A stretch of DNA of 64,000 bases from Aquatica leii. Taxonomy: Eukaryota > Arthropoda > Insecta > Coleoptera > Lampyridae. The DNA lies in contig CM069432.1 of NCBI GenBank assembly GCA_035610365.1, forward strand, positions 163,306,035 through 163,370,034, read 5' to 3'. This document shows positions 22,905 through 33,982 of the stretch, piece by piece. Position numbers and translations under genes: made by a program. The notes under the pieces were generated by a model. The model was not told the DNA's origin. It was given only the letters and a program-made list of their open reading frames with translations, and did no database searches. Each line of letters opens with the position of its first letter. Position 1 is the first letter of the stretch.

Positions 22905-23365
22905 ACATTGTTATTTGATTCTTAAAACTTATTTAATTTAAGTGGAGAGTACGTTGAAGACGATATTTTTAATGCAGATGACACAAAACTTTTCTTTAAA
23001 TGTTTATTGTTTACCAAAGAAATAATTGGCATGCACGCCACTAGTATAAGTTTACTGGACGCCATTAGAGATCTCAGCAAAATATGGAATATCAATGTAA
23101 AACAGCAAACCATTTAAATTATTTTCAAAAAGCAGACATTGTGAAACATGATTTTTAAGAAAGAGGAGTCAAATTTCATTGGGATGAAAATGATTTGCTT
23201 CCACTATTTTACTCAGTTAAAATTATTTTGAGCTTTATATGCAACTTTAGCAGATATCAACGATATGGCATTTAAAGAATTCGTTAACGTGTACAAGAAT
23301 TTGTGTATAATGCAACAGCACACAGAAAAAATTTTGGAGAGCGTCATTAAAAATATGTCAGTATA
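22905..23365 (+). pseudogene. Tigger/jerky-like (DDE_1) transposase relic, internally deleted
   Basis: The plus strand reads NLSGEYVEDDIFNADDTKLF then FKCL, matching the block YxxxQIFNADETGLFWK that contains the first catalytic D. Next comes SLLDAIRDLSKIWNINVKQQ, which belongs near the C-terminus of these proteins (SLxDAIxxIxxAW), so the central catalytic part is missing. A further frame gives ADINDMAFKEFVNVYKN. Stops and frame changes occur throughout. A Tigger-like terminus lies upstream at 22.2 kb. The minus-strand ORF at 22922-23113 is a shadow of this relic. Confidence 0.7.
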
Positions 23366-23367
23366 GT

Positions 23368-23430
23368 TGGCCCCGCCTTTTTTGATAAACTAAAAAATAT
23401 TATTGTGCTGAATTGTGTTTAGTATGTGCT
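23368..23430. repeat. Inverted terminus, partner at 24555-24615
   Basis: GTTGGCCCCGCCTTTTTTGA followed by TAAACTAAAAAATATTATTG is matched in inverted orientation at 24555-24615 with few differences over 60 bases. The two ends define a possible 1.25-kb element that contains one arm of the 18.5/23.7 kb repeat and a Penelope-like fragment. Confidence 0.6.
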
Positions 23431-23668
23431 ACCTTGCGCGGCAAAAACAATTTCCTTTTTTCCATTTACTGTTTTCACAAAAACCATAAATTTTTACGAA
23501 AACAGGTAACCTCGTTTTTTTCGATAAAATCAAAAACAACTAGTGTGCTAAAATTGTGCCCATTATGTACTACTTTGTGCCGTGAAAACCATTGTTCTTT
23601 CTTTTTATTTGCAGATTTTATGAACAAAAAAAAAGTTTTTACGATAATACATAGCTTCGCGAAGTCCA

Positions 23669-24025
23669 AGTCATCGGCTCTGAATTATTAATAATAAATG
23701 TTTTCCTAGAAGGAGATTTAATTTTGTTCTGTAGTTTTTAAACGAACCGAAACGTTCACTACAAACGTTCAAGTTCAAAAACCCCAATTGGCGTATTAAT
23801 ATACCAAAAAGTTTCGCTTTATTAAAAACTTTATACAAAACTAAAATTCCTTCTAAGACCACGTTTAATGTCAATTGTTCTAAAATCGATGACTTTAAAT
23901 ATTACTAAATAGTATGTAAATATTTGTGAGTACTTGTTGTTGATCGACTGAAACCTCGCTTTAATGTGTTCAAATTTTTTGCCAGAAATTTGAAATATGA
24001 TGAATCTCTATTCTAAACGAATAAA
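23669..24025 (-). repeat. Inverted repeat arm, partner at 18461-18840
   Basis: Reverse complement of this segment matches the left arm base for base over most of its length, including GAGCCGATGACTTGG at the inner edge. A stretch around ACTCCGGAACGCGCG of the left arm is missing here. See the left arm for the open frame. Confidence 0.75.
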
Positions 24026-24059
24026 TAGGTTCAAATTTTTTATAGTTATTGTAAGCAAA

Positions 24060-24420
24060 GCTGCATGGTTTTTTTTACATAATGATGGCATTTATTAGAA
24101 ACCAACAATTTCTGGGCCACATCAACGCACTGCACAGAGCAATCGAGCTTACTATAGAAAAAGACCAAAATGGAAATCTACTTTTCTTAGACGTAAAGAG
24201 ACCCCAAAAGGAAAGCTACAACTTGTAGTATATAGAAAAAAGATGCACCTTAAAAAAGCACTTATAAGGAACTGTTACAGAGACACCAACATAAAGAAAG
24301 CTACGAAGGAAAAGTGGATTTTGCAAACAGAATCACCAAGAGAGATAACTTGTACTGTATCTACAAATCCTACATTTCCCAAACTGTGGTACGCGTAACA
24401 CTAGTGATACAGGACACCGT
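24060..24420 (+). pseudogene. Penelope-like element reverse transcriptase, C-terminal fragment
   Basis: The plus strand gives FLGHINALHRAIELTIEKDQ then NGNLLFLDVKRPQK, followed in another frame by VVYRKKMHLKKALIRN. This follows the Penelope-like pattern FLxHLNxxHxxIxFTxExExxGxLPFLDV...VYRKPTHT. The downstream part reads as decayed sequence. No GIY-YIG nuclease motif was found. Most of the protein is missing. Confidence 0.55.
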
Positions 24421-24554
24421 GCTGATTGATACTCAAAAGTATGAAAACAAATTTTTTTTCTGATAATTCTAAAAATAAAATATTTTAAAATTAAGATAAA
24501 AACAATTTGTTGTTTCATAAAATCTACATATAAAAAAAAATAACAATTATTTTA

Positions 24555-24615
24555 CACATACTGAACACAATTCAGCACAATAATAATTTTTTAGTTTATC
24601 AAAAAAGTGGGGCTA
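24555..24615. repeat. Inverted terminus, partner at 23368-23430
   Basis: Reverse complement reads GTTAGCCCCACTTTTTTGA then TAAACTAAAAAATTATTATTG, as in the partner. Immediately outside are AT-rich bases with no clear target duplication. Confidence 0.6.
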
Positions 24616-24619
24616 ACAA

Positions 24620-26940
24620 CAAGCAAGTAATGGATATTTGCATATCTAGCATATTAACTTTTAAAAAAAAATTTAGAAAATGAAAGTGACAACGTGGAAT
24701 AATTTGAACAGGAACATCTAAACATTTCAAGAAATCTTGTATATCGAAAAAATCAGAACTTGATTGAATCAAGAGAAAATGTGCTAAATACGTGTTTTCT
24801 TATTATTTTTCAAAAATTGACAAATATTCTATAACATGTCATTTTAGTTCAATAAAAATAACCAATTTATTATTCCGTTTTAGTTAGACTTATTGTTATT
24901 GTTCCGATATAAATATACATTTTTTGACATTTGTGTACCTTTCGTAGATTTAATTTGATTATCATTTCTATATACATTCTTGTTAAATTATGTAAGAATT
25001 ATAATCATATAACTTGAAGCACCTTAGGTAAAATGCGTATTTGTCATCATAAAATAAGAAGCGTAAAAAAATCGTGTGTTCACTTTCCAGCAGTAGTACG
25101 TGCTCCTTGTATAAACAAATGCTGAAAGCGAATTCGATATACTTACAAGATAACGAAAAATAAGATAAGACTGTCACAATAAATAGAATATAACGATATA
25201 TGTACATGCAAATATTTAGCCATCTGCAAACAAATAGATGTACCATAGTTACAAAATCTCTACAATTCATTTTCTGACTATTCTTTGGGTAGCGCTATTA
25301 CAGCGCTAATCTCACAAGTGTGTTGCCGCCAAACTAATTTCATTTGGCCGCCAGAAAAGTACCGTCCAATTTAATGCATGCGGTTGGCTATCTGTATACC
25401 TTATTTATCTGTGATAATATATTAATGTAAAATTAATTAAAGTGGTTTAATTTGCCCCTCCTAGTGAAGAGTATTCTTAACCGATTCGTTAATTATATTA
25501 ATGTACTCTAAGTATACACCATTCTGAAAATATGCAAATACGGCATATTTAATACATTGGACATTGTTCATAAAATTTTGAATTCAGGAACGTTTGATAG
25601 TTCCAAAAAATATTGAGTTTTATGCAGATTGTATACTGTTTTCTATTATTCTAGTATTCTAGAACATTTAAATATTTTATGGTTAACAAATGTAGGTTAC
25701 CTATAATTAATTGTTACATTAAGTTATTTAATGTGAAATGCATATTTGTAGAGTAAGAATAAGTAGTAATAACTTATATAAATAATTACTAACTTGAATA
25801 ATTGGTATCCACTGTATAACACAATACTGAAAGAACATTAAGTCGATTTATTTAAATTTATACCAAAGTTTTCAAATTATTTTTTTACAGACACCGATTA
25901 AACAATCTTGCGTGCTGCAATAATAATTTTAATTTTAAACGTTTTTTGCTTTAATTATGAAAACGTTTTTATATTAAAAAGTAACGTTACAACATGGTAA
26001 TTTAGTTTTACAACTACAAACTTAGTATTTGAAGAGTTCATTGGGGTTCAAGCTTGATAATAATATACCGTGTCATTAGCACATAATTACTACCGCAATT
26101 AATGTTTGTAATATCTACACTAGTGTTGTGGGTGAAGTTTTAAACTCATTATAATATCTCGACAGACAGGATTGATCCTGTGCTTTGTTTTTTACAACTG
26201 TTGTCAGCTATCGATTGTAAGTAGGTACCTACTGTCATTCACACATTTCAATTTTTTTTGTTAGCAAAATATGTTTATTTCGTTTTCGTTTAAAGACGAT
26301 TAAATCGATTCTGTATATTGGAATACAAACTTTTATACCTATAACACTTTTTAAGTTTTTTTTATGGTGGTCCTTTTGTGCGAAAAGACGATTTCACTAG
26401 GGACGCGATAAATTGATTATCCCTCCATACCTGATGTCATAAACCCGTACGTTTGTATTAAGAACGATGTGAAAAAGTTTTTCTCATAACCTCTGACCGA
26501 GTTATTTATCCACGTATGTGGTCCGTTTTCCGCTTTAGTCATTTTTTCATTATGTTTATGAATGAGAACGTATTAATTACGCATGTTTTTATTATTTGTT
26601 TGAGATTAGCATTTTTGACCTGTTACAGTATTTTCAAACTTGCGTATAATCGTTTGTTTGTCATTTTTTCTATGATTAATTGTGATGTTTACTAGATTGC
26701 CAATAAACTGCGTTGTGGTTATAAAAACTTTAAAACCTGTATTAATCATTAATTTATTAGTTTTTATATAAACTAAAATTAGTTTCGCATTTGTGCATTA
26801 AAACGTGTACGAATGCACATTAAAATTAGATAAATTCCGTGGAAGGTCGGGTAAGTATTAATATATTAACGAAATTAATGAATGGCGCTTAAGATGGCGA
26901 ACTTATGCGGGTAAGATAAAATATTTAACACGTCACATTT
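24620..26940. other. AT-rich gene-free stretch
   Basis: A small mixed patch at 25285-25420 contains AGCGCTATTACAGCGCT (a palindrome) and the TTGGCTATCTGTATACCTTA motif shared with the foldback element at 20.5-21.2 kb. No coding similarity in either strand. Confidence 0.45.
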
Positions 26941-27059
26941 ATACGCTTGGGCTCCTAATAATCAGTACAGGATTCATGCCACCATCTCAAGCACAGTGAG
27001 TATTGAATCCAGTCCCCTACAACCGGATCTTTAAAGATCTCATTGCAACCTAGACATAT

Positions 27060-28190
27060 TCTTTTTTTCAACTTTATTTTAGTTAGTTTATCTTTATTTG
27101 CTCACTTGTGTGTTGCAAACGTGACTCGTGTTCCCTTACTTACCATTTTACCCCTTTGTTGGATTTTCGTTTACATTTGTATTTATATTATATTACATCA
27201 CATTCTTTTTACATGTATTTACAATTTTCCGTTACAATTTCTCTTTTTATTTTTCCTCCTCTCCTCTTAGCTGTTTCCTCCTTCTCCATACTTCTTCCAT
27301 TAACTCCGCTCCTTTTCCAATTTCTTCTAAGATTTCCTTTACTTTCTTAACCTCTTCTCTTAACTCCCTGCATTCATTTCTCGTGTTTAAAGTTCTTCGT
27401 TTGTTCTCCACATAGTCTGCACTTCTTTTCTTCCTCTTTTCTCAAGTATCTATTTCCTAACTTTTCGTTTCCACTGAACCTCGCTATAATTTTTTTTTTT
27501 GCTTTTGTTCCCGTCCTTTTCAGATATTCTGGAACCCATTCTCCCTTGATATTCTTATAATTCACATTATACTTGGCCTCTCTTATCCTTGTCCATCTTT
27601 CCTGCTTTTCTATGTTCCTATCTCTCTTTGTTATTTCCTCACTTACCCATACTCTCTCTTCTCTTAATCACTCTTCTTTCGCGTAACCTTTTCTTTTATA
27701 ATACGCTTCTCTGCCATCCTGCCCGTACTTCGCTCTTCTTCCCTTTATCTCCTCCCAACATTCCTGTAGTATTTTACATTCGGTTCGTTCCCTCAGTTCT
27801 TCCTCGTTTTTTATAGGCCTTTTTTCTGTCTCGACTCTTATTTTTTCTGCCTGCACTTCCTCTCTTATAATATACCCTGGTGTTTCTCTATCTAGCCCTT
27901 ATACCCATTTCCAGTATTTTTTTTGTATCCTTTCTACCTTTTTATACTCCTTCCACCCCCATATTTCCGCCCCATATATCACCACACTTTTTATTAATTT
28001 TTCAAACAGCAGCCTTCTTTTTCTATGTCCACCCCAAACAACCTTTCCCTTTCAACTTTATTTTTTGTTTTTCTATTGGATTCGCTTTCTTCTCTATTTC
28101 TTTTGCGCTTTTCTTTTCCGTGCTTTGTGTTTTCAAAACGGTTGCTTCTTTGTTTCTTTCATATTCTAATTGAAGTCATGTTTCTGCCTT
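27060..28190 (-). pseudogene. R1-like non-LTR retrotransposon, 3' coding end
   Basis: On the minus strand the C-terminal part of the ORF2 protein is readable with two or three frame changes: KSVVIYGAEIWGWKEYKKVE then RIQKKYWKWV near 27990-27890, TPGYIIREEVQAEKIRVE, a long K/E/R-rich stretch to 27680, EGEWVPEYLK-type block (GEWVPEYLKRTG), KKIIARFSGNEKLGNRYL and the zinc-knuckle-like CRLCGEQTKNFKHE near 27400. A last segment, ELREEVKKVKEILEEIGKG, ends at the stop at 27247-27249. YGAEIWGW and the Cys-His end are typical of R1/jockey-type elements. The reverse transcriptase core is missing, as in a 5'-truncated insertion. Roughly 26.95-27.06 kb may be its 3' UTR. The S/F-rich plus-strand ORFs here are shadows. 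Confidence 0.8.
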
Positions 28191-28339
28191 TTTTATTATC
28201 CGGCCATTCATATTTTGGTTGTAGGAAAAACTTTGGTCTATATTTCGAATTCCGTTGGAAAGCCGACATTGATGAATGGAATTTTTAATTTTTATTTGGT
28301 AATATAAGATCAGCTTCAGACTCAAATTACTGTAAGATC

Positions 28340-28880
28340 ATACGAAAAAAAAATATTTATCGACATTTTTTACTAAATAAATCAAATCAAGGGCAATTGT
28401 TGTCTCTTTATCATTTGTAACTGTAATAATTTTTGACAACTGAGCTTCTTGATTGAAATAATTTTCCCTTTCAGCTGTTTTAGTTGCAGCAAAATCTTCA
28501 TCCCCGAAAACAAAGGGATCAAACGGTTCGATTCCGCATTTCTTAAAATCGTGATCGGTATTTTCAACAGTTGCAGGCTTTCAATATTCATTTTTTAAAA
28601 TTCTACAATTATTTTTATTAGTCACAGTTTGACCAGGATTACTGTCAACAAATGAATCGTATTCCCGAGAAAAAAATGTTTTTATGTCCCAAAAAATGAT
28701 ACATGTAAAGGCTGCAACCGATGGATCGTATGGAGTGAAAACCCGACCATAATTTGGATTTTGAAGTGTAGGATTCGTATACTTTTTAAAATGGGTCAAA
28801 TATTTCTGAAATCTGTATCCACTCCTTGCCTGTCATTATGGAATTTTGATTAAACCTGTGAGATATTTGATTTTGTTCTG
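28340..28880 (-). pseudogene. Pogo/jerky-like (DDE_1) transposase, catalytic core deleted
   Basis: Minus strand, from high to low coordinates: LGRLAFDYAEQNQISHRFNQ then NSIMTGKEWIQISEIF resembles the N-terminal HTH_Tnp_Tc5-like region (pattern ARxLAYxFAExNxIxHxFNxxxxxAGxDWLxGF). It jumps to FFSREYDSFVDSNPGQTVT and then, after a frame change, DHDFKKCGIEPFDPFVFGDE followed by DFA, the conserved C-terminal block (FxKTGIxPFNPxxFTDEDFA). The DDE domain between them is absent, so the copy is internally deleted. The N-terminal piece directly adjoins a mariner-like relic upstream. Confidence 0.75.
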
Positions 28881-28964
28881 CATAGTCGAAGGCTAATCTC
28901 CCAAGCTAAATTCTAGTAAGATCACACGCTTTTCTGTCGATTACTGAAAGTATTGCAATATCTT

Positions 28965-29880
28965 CCGCAGTGTTCTGGAAGTATTATTCCATCAAGTAGA
29001 TATTAATCTGCAGCAAAGAATTCATTGCTATTAAGCAATTGTCGGCAAATCATTACAGACAATTTGCTTTACGTATCTTTATAAAAAAAAGTCAAAGTAC
29101 CATAAAGATAATCATTCAGTAAAAAATTAGCCAGAGCACCATCTTGCTGAAACCATATTGTATTTCTAGTATATTAACGGACGTCTTCCAATGAACCTGG
29201 TAAAACATTTTATAGAAAGTTTAGATACATTAAGATGACTTAAAGAATCGCGGATCTATAATAATATCATTATTAATTCTACCCCACACATTCAAGGAAC
29301 ACAAGTGCTGTCGATCGATTTGTCTAATACATCGCGGATTTTCGGTAAAGATTCAACATTGAAAGTTATCTCTACCTACACAATCGGTGTTATGGAAGGT
29401 TGCTTTGTTAGTGAATAAACCATGATTGAAAAACATAAGACATTTTTGTACTTTAATTCTTGTCCAGGCACAAAATTTGGATCAATTTTAAAAATCTCTA
29501 TCGCTGAGCGCTTGGTGTACTCGATAATCATGAAATCGACGTTTTTTTAAAATTTGTTACTGATTTTGTACAGATCTTTCACTTATATCTGTTGCTTTGC
29601 CAATTATATTTTGACTTAAATGTGAATCTTCTGTTACTGTCAGTAACACAGAAAATTTATTTTCATCGTGGATAACAGTTTTTGTTTTTTTCTTCTTTTC
29701 TATGCATAACATTTCCCGCTTCAACAAATTTTATGAAAAATATTTTAAAACTCTTTTTCTTTCGGATGCATTCTTTCTGGATAACGTGACGCATACATTC
29801 TACTTGCTAACCAACTATTTTTTTCACTCTCATTAAGTACAAAGATCATATCAACCAGCTTATATTTCTATAATTAATTA
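28965..29880 (-). pseudogene. Mariner-like transposase pseudogene (same family as 13 kb)
   Basis: The minus strand preserves nearly the whole protein across several frames: N-terminal RMYASRYPERMHPKEKEF (29.8 kb), NIIGKATGISERSVQ and ILKKRRFHDYRVHQALSD (29.55-29.65 kb), NHGLFTNKATFHNTDCVGRD, SLNVWGRINNDIIIDPRFF (29.28 kb), and FQQDGALANFLLNDYL (29.13 kb), which holds the second catalytic D. The family pattern at these places is RxYxxRYPxRxxPxxxxF, LNVWCGIxxDxIIGPxFF and WFQQDGAPAHF. The third catalytic segment is lost where it meets the pogo-like piece. Stops and shifts show decay. Confidence 0.8.
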
Positions 29881-29954
29881 TAATTCCTTGTAATTTATGC
29901 GCCCTAGATTACAACATTTTAAAATTAATGAATCAAAGTGAACCCCTACCATGG

Positions 29955-30312
29955 TTTTTGATGAATCGGTCTGCTAGTATTTCACCTGAGATCTTAAAGA
30001 AGCTAAACCGATCTATTCAATAACGTATTGAAATAGTGCGTAGATAAAAATGAAAGACATTTTGAACAATTAGTGTAGTTTACAATTATAAGTCTAGTCG
30101 TTTATGCCTAATTTTAAAAATAAAATTATTTGAACAACATAATTTATAAAATTTGCAATCACGTTGAAAACAGCTTATATGCTTGTATTACAAAAAAAAA
30201 TTGTTTTGAATTCTACATCAAATAGACAAATAATGTAGAGGTTGTTTCATTTGAAAAACGAATTAGTTTAAAATATGACGTTTTTGGAACTTTATTAAGA
30301 ACACCCTGTATA
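29955..30312 (+). pseudogene. C-terminus and right terminus of another mariner-like element
   Basis: The plus strand reads ISPEILKKLNRSIQ, then a stop, RIEIV and, one frame over, VDKNERHFEQLV with a stop at about 30085. HFEQLV is the standard end of this family. ACACCCTGTATA at 30301-30312 is a typical mariner right terminus in the expected place and orientation. The rest of this copy is missing; the relic to its left is on the opposite strand. Confidence 0.6.
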
Positions 30313-30467
30313 AAATAGATAAACATTCATCCATAATCTTGTAGATACTGATATAATTTGAAATCTTACTCTACTGCTTTTAAAGTTTAAAGGTTTGATA
30401 TAGGAGTAGCAAAATAATTACATTAATTACTGTCAAAAATCCTGTCTCTTAATTTAGTTGACATATA

Positions 30468-31020
30468 TACAGGGTGGGGCGCCATATACGCAACGGTCAT
30501 TATACCAGAACGTGTTTGAATTTCAAAAGAGCACATTTTTAAATTTTTTTGGTTTCTAGAGATAAAATAAATGCAGGTTACAATAAGATTCTATTTGTCT
30601 AAAACCAACCGTGTTTGAGAAACACAACGATTTTTAAAATTGCTGGCCTGAATTAAAAAAACATTGATCTTTATCACCTACTGAAAGAGGAATGATTTGA
30701 CCGCAACTAATGTTTAGTTAAAAAATCTCTTGATGAAATAGGTAGTATAAATTTTTTTAATATAAAATCATACAGGGTGGTTAAAAGAGTACCACCAATT
30801 TTAGCACAGATTTTCACTAATAACAGTTTTATTTCAAATAGCACACCTTGTATGTATGGCATATTGTGTTGCAAAATTGTATTTCCTTTCAAACAATAGA
30901 AAGGTTTGGTTTTTAAATTGTACTCTCAAAGATTCTGTATATAGCTGTAGAAAAAATTATTTTGAAATTCAAACACGTTCTGGTATAATGACTGTGGCGT
31001 ATACGGCGCTCCACCCTGTA
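30468..31020. mobile_element. 553-bp mariner-type MITE
   Basis: The left end TACAGGGTGGGGCGCC is the inverse of the right end GGCGCTCCACCCTGTA, and similarity continues for about 64 bases (ATTATACCAGAACGTGTTTG and its complement). A TA dinucleotide lies outside each end (30466-30467 and 31021-31022), as in mariner target duplications. There is an inner CAGGGTGG motif near 30775 that may mark a second, nested terminus. No coding capacity. Confidence 0.85.
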
Positions 31021-31362
31021 TATATAGTACAAAAGAATCGTATTTTAATTTGCATTTAGTAAGTAGGTAGCATTATCAAATTTTATACACTTGTTTACAC
31101 GTATTAGCGTTATTTTGACATTATGAGTTTGTGATAAACTAGTGGTTTGTTTCTGTCTATAGTTGGAATAAGTTATCTTTATCAATATCCTGAAAACACT
31201 TGGATTTACCGAATTTAAATTACCGGTCTGCAAATGTTCAATACATTAAAAATAAATTTGATAGAAAGTTAGTGCGAGGATATACACGTAATTTCCAATT
31301 TATTACAATTATATCAAGTACTTGATATGTAAAATTGTTATTAAATTAATGTGAACTTTCAG

Positions 31363-31431
31363 GTGAAAATGACGAGCTTTATCCAATTTCGTAGAAATAG
31401 AAGAGCGTCTACATCTAGTGTTTATATGCAG
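31363..31431 (+). CDS. Possible first coding exon of a host gene
   Basis: An acceptor-like ACTTTCAG ends at 31362, followed by GTGAAAATG with the ATG at 31369. The frame MTSFIQFRRNRRASTSSVYM then Q runs to 31431, where a consensus donor GTAAGA begins. The exon ends in phase 0. The residues are basic and unlike any transposon protein known to me. The exon at 56323 starts in phase 0, so the two could be joined. This is inference; an isolated ORF this short could also be chance. Confidence 0.35.
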
Positions 31432-31439
31432 GTAAGAAT

Positions 31440-33930
31440 TTTTATTGTATTTTAATTATAATAGTGTTTGCTTTATGCTTTCGTGTAGTGTTAGTTGCAT
31501 AACATCTTACATTTAATATCTACTTGAAATCAATACTTACACATTTATTTTGTTATAAGTTTATTATTAAACTATAACATAAATTAGTAGTTATTACTAA
31601 ATTTATATACTCACTTACTAAATTTTATGTATAACAACCCTTTGATATATTATGAACTGTTTTACTATACCGAAGTACAGTTTCCATAATCTAACCCTAA
31701 TTACATCTCTAGTATATTGCACTCATTACAATGATAATTGCAGATTAATACATTTGTTTCATTTTGCTAGCACTCAGCGTTTGTTTTAAACAAAGAGAAA
31801 CAGACTCTACGTGTTCTCTGTAATTAAACATCAATTGGACTGGGAGACCGCGGAGCTCTTATGGTCATATGGGTTTAATGTGCATTCCCTAAATTTTATT
31901 ATCGCATCAATGTCCGCAAAACCATTACGATGAAATATACCCTAAATAGTTGTGCAAACGTAATTTATTACAACGCTTAGGGGCACAAACACTATTTATA
32001 ATATAAATATTAATATTGCACATTACAGAAGAGTAATTTTACAATTAACTATCACTGCTACTATCACCGGTATCAGTTTCTTATTTTAAATGAACTCATT
32101 GAAATCAATTTTATTTGCAATGAGAGCATTTAAGTTATTTAACTTAAATCACACCTAATTACACTCTAATAAACATAACTAGAAAATAGCATTACAAAAT
32201 TACTGGAAACAATTTTATAATTAACTACATTAGCGTCAAGTCGACATTTACATTTCTATTTTGCAATTAATTTTAATTATATTCCGTAATAGGCATTGTT
32301 TATAAACGCAAAAAGTGCACTTTTTATTTAAACAAACTGAATAATGAATAAACAATTCGTGAATAATGATTTCGATGAAGTACAAAAGAAAGTTGGTTCC
32401 ATGAATCATCGTTTGTTGGGAAACGTTCCTACTTATGTTCATAGATATTTTGGTTAACAACTTTGTTTAGATTGGTTTTTGTCTGCTATAACTTGTAGGA
32501 AACGATGACTAATACAAATTCTTTAATATAGTTCTTATAAACACTTAAGGAATTGTCTGCATGCTCTTGTTTATGAACCGTAACAGTTATGTTAAGTTTA
32601 TTACGAGTGTTTACTTGCTTTAACTATATCCGGTCGTGAAACCTTAACATTCTTTATTACAAAACGAAATAAAAACATACAAATATATGAAATTATTAGC
32701 GTTTTGAGGTGGGTCGACAAACTGTCTTAATTAGAAAAATAGTTTGCGTTTATCGGTTATTGTATTGAACATATTCTGTCAGTTTCAAAAATTTGATAAA
32801 ATACGTATGATTAAGTAAAAAATTCATAATTTTTCAATTTAGTACATATATCATATTATAGTATTTGTGAACTAAGAAAAAACTCGCTTTTTTGAGAAAG
32901 CAAGCACTTTGTTATTTTTCGTACATGATTAATTGTTACCACCAGTAATGGCTGGTTTATAAGGGCTTTGGGACGCGAGTCAGTCAGACGTTCATTAAAA
33001 CAAAAAAACGGTACAAATTATTATGAATTAGAATATTTAAACATATTTATAGAATATAGGTATCATCTACTTTTTATTATTCTAACACATTAATTTAATA
33101 TGGTCGTCGTTCAGAGCAACGTCGATTAAATAGGTATTTCTTTAGGTTCAGGCTACAGTTATTGGAGCCCATGTCTAATATACAAGATTTTCATATGCAG
33201 ATTTAACGTAAGAAAGGGTTTACGCTGTTATAGCCCCTGTTATAGTGATTGTTCGGTAGAAGATGTACGACGTGTTCTAAGTAAAACGGTATATTTGTAG
33301 TAATTTTCGAAAGATGCAAAAAATAGTGTAAACCTGTTTTTAAAAATGAATTTGTAAGACTGTCAGAAGAAAAGGTGGACATAAAATCTTTTGGAATGCA
33401 TACTAAAATTTTGAGCTAAATCAAGCAGATAAAAATTGCAAAACGTAATTTTACACGGCATTTTCCTAGTGCATGTAAGATGCAAATTTAAGATTGGGTT
33501 TTTTTTTAATTTTATATTTTAATCGATGCAAATAATAACAATGCAGATGATAATAAAAATGCACCTCACAAAAAGGTAATTAAGGGCGTACAATTAATCA
33601 AAATCACAATTGCTAATAAGTGATAAACTAAATGTCAGGTAATAGTAAACATAACGATAATTGGTCACGTTACTTTTTAAGTCATTTTATGATTAATAAT
33701 TGGTCATAAAACCAAACATGGTTTGGAGATGCAGTGACGTGGCTGAACTGAATTCTCACCTTCTGCAAACTTAAACAAAAAAGTACGTTTGAGCATCCCG
33801 TTATCAATTCATTTACTACAATTAATTATTTGCCTATGATAATAATGATCAATAAATAGATATCACACATATCTAAAATTCAAATGGAGCGATAATCAAA
33901 TCATGCTGGATTATTACTGAAATCAAATAT
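31440..33930. other. AT-rich stretch with a possible core promoter
   Basis: No coding similarity recognised. A GC-richer patch with GACTGGGAGACCGCGGAGCTC lies near 31835-31860. The possible TATA/initiator pair at 32.96-32.99 kb is listed separately. Confidence 0.4.
32958..32990 (+). promoter_or_regulatory. Possible TATA box plus initiator
   Basis: TATAAG at 32958-32963 is followed at the usual distance by GAGTCAGTCAGACG, which contains two overlapping arthropod initiator-like TCAGT/TCAGA sites at about +24 and +28. The patch is GC-richer than its surroundings. No coding exon was found just downstream, so the call is weak. Confidence 0.25.
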
Positions 33931-33982
33931 AAGAATCAGACCGCTTAGGTTCCTGACAACGCCACCCAATGTCAGCTCCAAG

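Noticed and set aside
27043-28288. Several plus-strand ORFs of 75-97 codons rich in S, F, L and P.
   Set aside because: They are the complement of the K/E/R-rich R1-like coding sequence on the minus strand, so their composition is a shadow effect.
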